From Adiantum capillus-veneris (taxonomy: Eukaryota > Streptophyta > Polypodiopsida > Polypodiales > Pteridaceae), in assembly GCA_014529385.2 (NCBI GenBank), contig CM043964.1:105017587-105077586 (forward strand): a DNA stretch of 60,000 bases, given 5' to 3'. Positions 58,920 through 60,000 of the stretch are shown here, piece by piece (position 1 is the stretch's first letter; each line of letters opens with the position of its first letter). Below the pieces are notes generated by a model. That model saw nothing but the letters and a program-made list of their open reading frames with translations, was not told where the DNA came from and made no database searches. Position numbers and translations under genes: made by a program.

Positions 58920-59334
58920 CTATATACATGTCTTTTTCCCTGAACTTAAAGGAGATTCTCCTTTCAGGAAATTTAACATCGGCAGCCAGGCGGTCAAACC
59001 ATGGTGCCCCTAGGATTACATCCTCATGCTTGAGAGGAGAGATAAAGAAGTCCTCTTTGTCCACATAGCCTTGGACATGAAGCCTCAATTTCCCAATTAA
59101 GGGAGTGACTGAAGTTTCTTGCCCCTTGAAGGCACTGTCTGCGGGTAGGACATCTCCCATCTCGTAGGATTGTATGTCTAGCTTGGTGGCCAACTCTATA
59201 GATATAAAATTGTGAGTAGAACCAGGGTCAAAGAGAATAAAAGCATCATGTTCTCTTACCTTTCCCCAAGCATGGCATAGAGGAGATCCTTTGTGGTGAG
59301 TTTGGTGAGTCTCCTCCTCTTGGATTTCAACCAA
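58819..59334 (-). pseudogene. Chromovirus aspartic protease
   Basis: Retropepsin motif AFILFDPGSTHNFISIEL (D-P-G-S) and a second strand VILGAPWFDRLAADVKF are present. The frame is continuous with the gag zinc knuckle upstream. A frameshift around 58,870-58,900 joins it to RT, whose frame begins upstream of the protease stop (overlap 58,819-58,919). Confidence 0.9.
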
Positions 59335-60000
59335 GGAAGCTCTAGGAGGATCTTGGCGGTTGTTCTTTTGGGGACAAGCGCGGTACGCATGCCCTTGTTC
59401 GCCGCACTTGAAACACCGGTTATCCTTACGATAATGCTCAAGCTCTTCAGGAGAGAGTTTATTCTTACCTTTGTAAACTCCCTTCTCTTTAGCTTTGTTG
59501 GAGTTGCCCTTAGGAGACTTTTGGACATTGTCCTTCCCCTTAGGCTCATTGGAACCCTTGTTTTCCGGGGGATTATTATTTCTTTTTGCCCCCGTTTGGA
59601 AATTGATTCAAGAGGCGACCATAGTGTGGTGTATTACTGCCGATATTGTACGTGGTCTCTGGGAGTTGACATACTCCGCCATTTCTTCGGTTAAGCCCGC
59701 ACAAAATTGTTTCTTTTGCTCTCCAAAATCCAACCTTTTGAAGACAGTGGCTTTGAGTTGTAGGTCCCAAAACTTGTCTACATATTTGTGGATGGATTCA
59801 TTGGGGAAGAGCTTTAAGCTTCGCCATTCGGTGAGTACTTTGTCTTTGGCATCGGTGGCCAAAAATTGCTTCATAATGGAAGCTCTTAAAGCCTTCCATG
59901 TTTGTGGAGCTTCACCATTGGCTCGTAGGCTAGACCACCATTGTCTGGCGGACTTTTGAAAGTGCATAGCTACATGGCGCAGCTTAGAGGACTCCGTGAA
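59335..60000 (-). pseudogene. Chromovirus gag (N terminus beyond window)
   Basis: The capsid region reads ARQWWSSLRANGEAPQTWKA, LTEWRSLKLFPNESIHKYVD and KKQFCAGLTEEMAEYV, the retrotransposon-gag (PF03732-type) pattern. One in-frame TGA at about 59,606 (VAS-stop-INFQTG) is the only stop before the zinc knuckle CFKCGEQGHAYRAC (CX2CX4HX4C, about 59,410-59,370), which then runs into the protease. The 5' end of gag and the 5' LTR lie beyond position 60,000. Confidence 0.92.

Overview
The window is nuclear DNA of a land plant with a large, repeat-filled genome. The evidence is the mix of element families: an L1-type LINE whose ORF1 has a gag-like domain and a zinc knuckle, a copia element primed by initiator tRNA-Met, a Ty3/gypsy chromovirus with a C-terminal chromodomain-like region, and a Tat-like Ty3/gypsy element with two RNase H domains. 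Base composition is AT-rich with long (GA)n/(CT)n tracts. A seed-free plant (fern, lycophyte or bryophyte) is possible, but the species cannot be settled from this sequence. I see no intact host gene, no rRNA and no convincing tRNA. Almost everything supportable is transposon, satellite or decayed coding sequence.

Layout. 1-1,359: a possible first exon, then a copy of a dispersed repeat (family R). 1,360-6,290: a decayed LINE on the minus strand (ORF1 then ORF2). 6,300-8,690: LTR end, primer-binding site, leader and gag of a Ty3/gypsy element. 8,690-10,700: 5' part of an unrecognised split gene on the minus strand, with promoter, 5' UTR exon and intron. 10,775-12,590: a copia gag-protease pseudogene with its PBS and LTR (minus). 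12,590-12,845: an exon fragment resembling the DUF8039 module of plant transposon proteins. 13,025-33,801: a satellite domain built on a GGACAAGTGGTGGACC word (about 180-bp monomers, a shortened monomer of about 135 bp, and a second class of about 125-130 bp). It is interrupted by a complete small LTR element (14,727-16,639, TSD TAGTG), a Tourist-like MITE (17,673-18,038, TSD TAA), a 133-bp solo LTR (19,921-20,053, TSD TCACA), and a pol-LTR-gag block (22,664-28,661). The integrase of that block carries a 1,335-bp insertion flanked by TTAA.

33,802-36,119: an 885-bp LTR inserted in the satellite, its PBS, and a leader with recurring palindromes. 36,120-39,480: mostly unrecognised AT-rich DNA with a 59-bp near-perfect palindrome. 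39,481-40,139 and 43,250-46,285: (GA)n/(CT)n-bearing copies of family R in opposite orientations, around a second decayed LINE (40,140-42,345, plus) and an unrecognised coding relic (42,430-43,249). 46,290-47,900: a decayed Ty3/gypsy pol (minus) with a poly-C tract inside reverse transcriptase. 47,961-53,990: an LTR-retroelement-like region with a 410-bp promoter-bearing tandem duplication, palindrome-bearing leader and a very decayed coding part. 53,994-60,000: the 3' LTR and most of the pol/gag of a comparatively young chromovirus (minus), which runs off the window end.

The most interesting points are: the satellite directly abuts the inner ends of gag and pol of a Tat-like retroelement; the TTAA-flanked insertion restores an open integrase frame on conceptual removal; the small LTR element carries GC-rich, possibly captured, exon-like DNA; and two unrelated retroelement leaders each carry several copies of their own palindrome.
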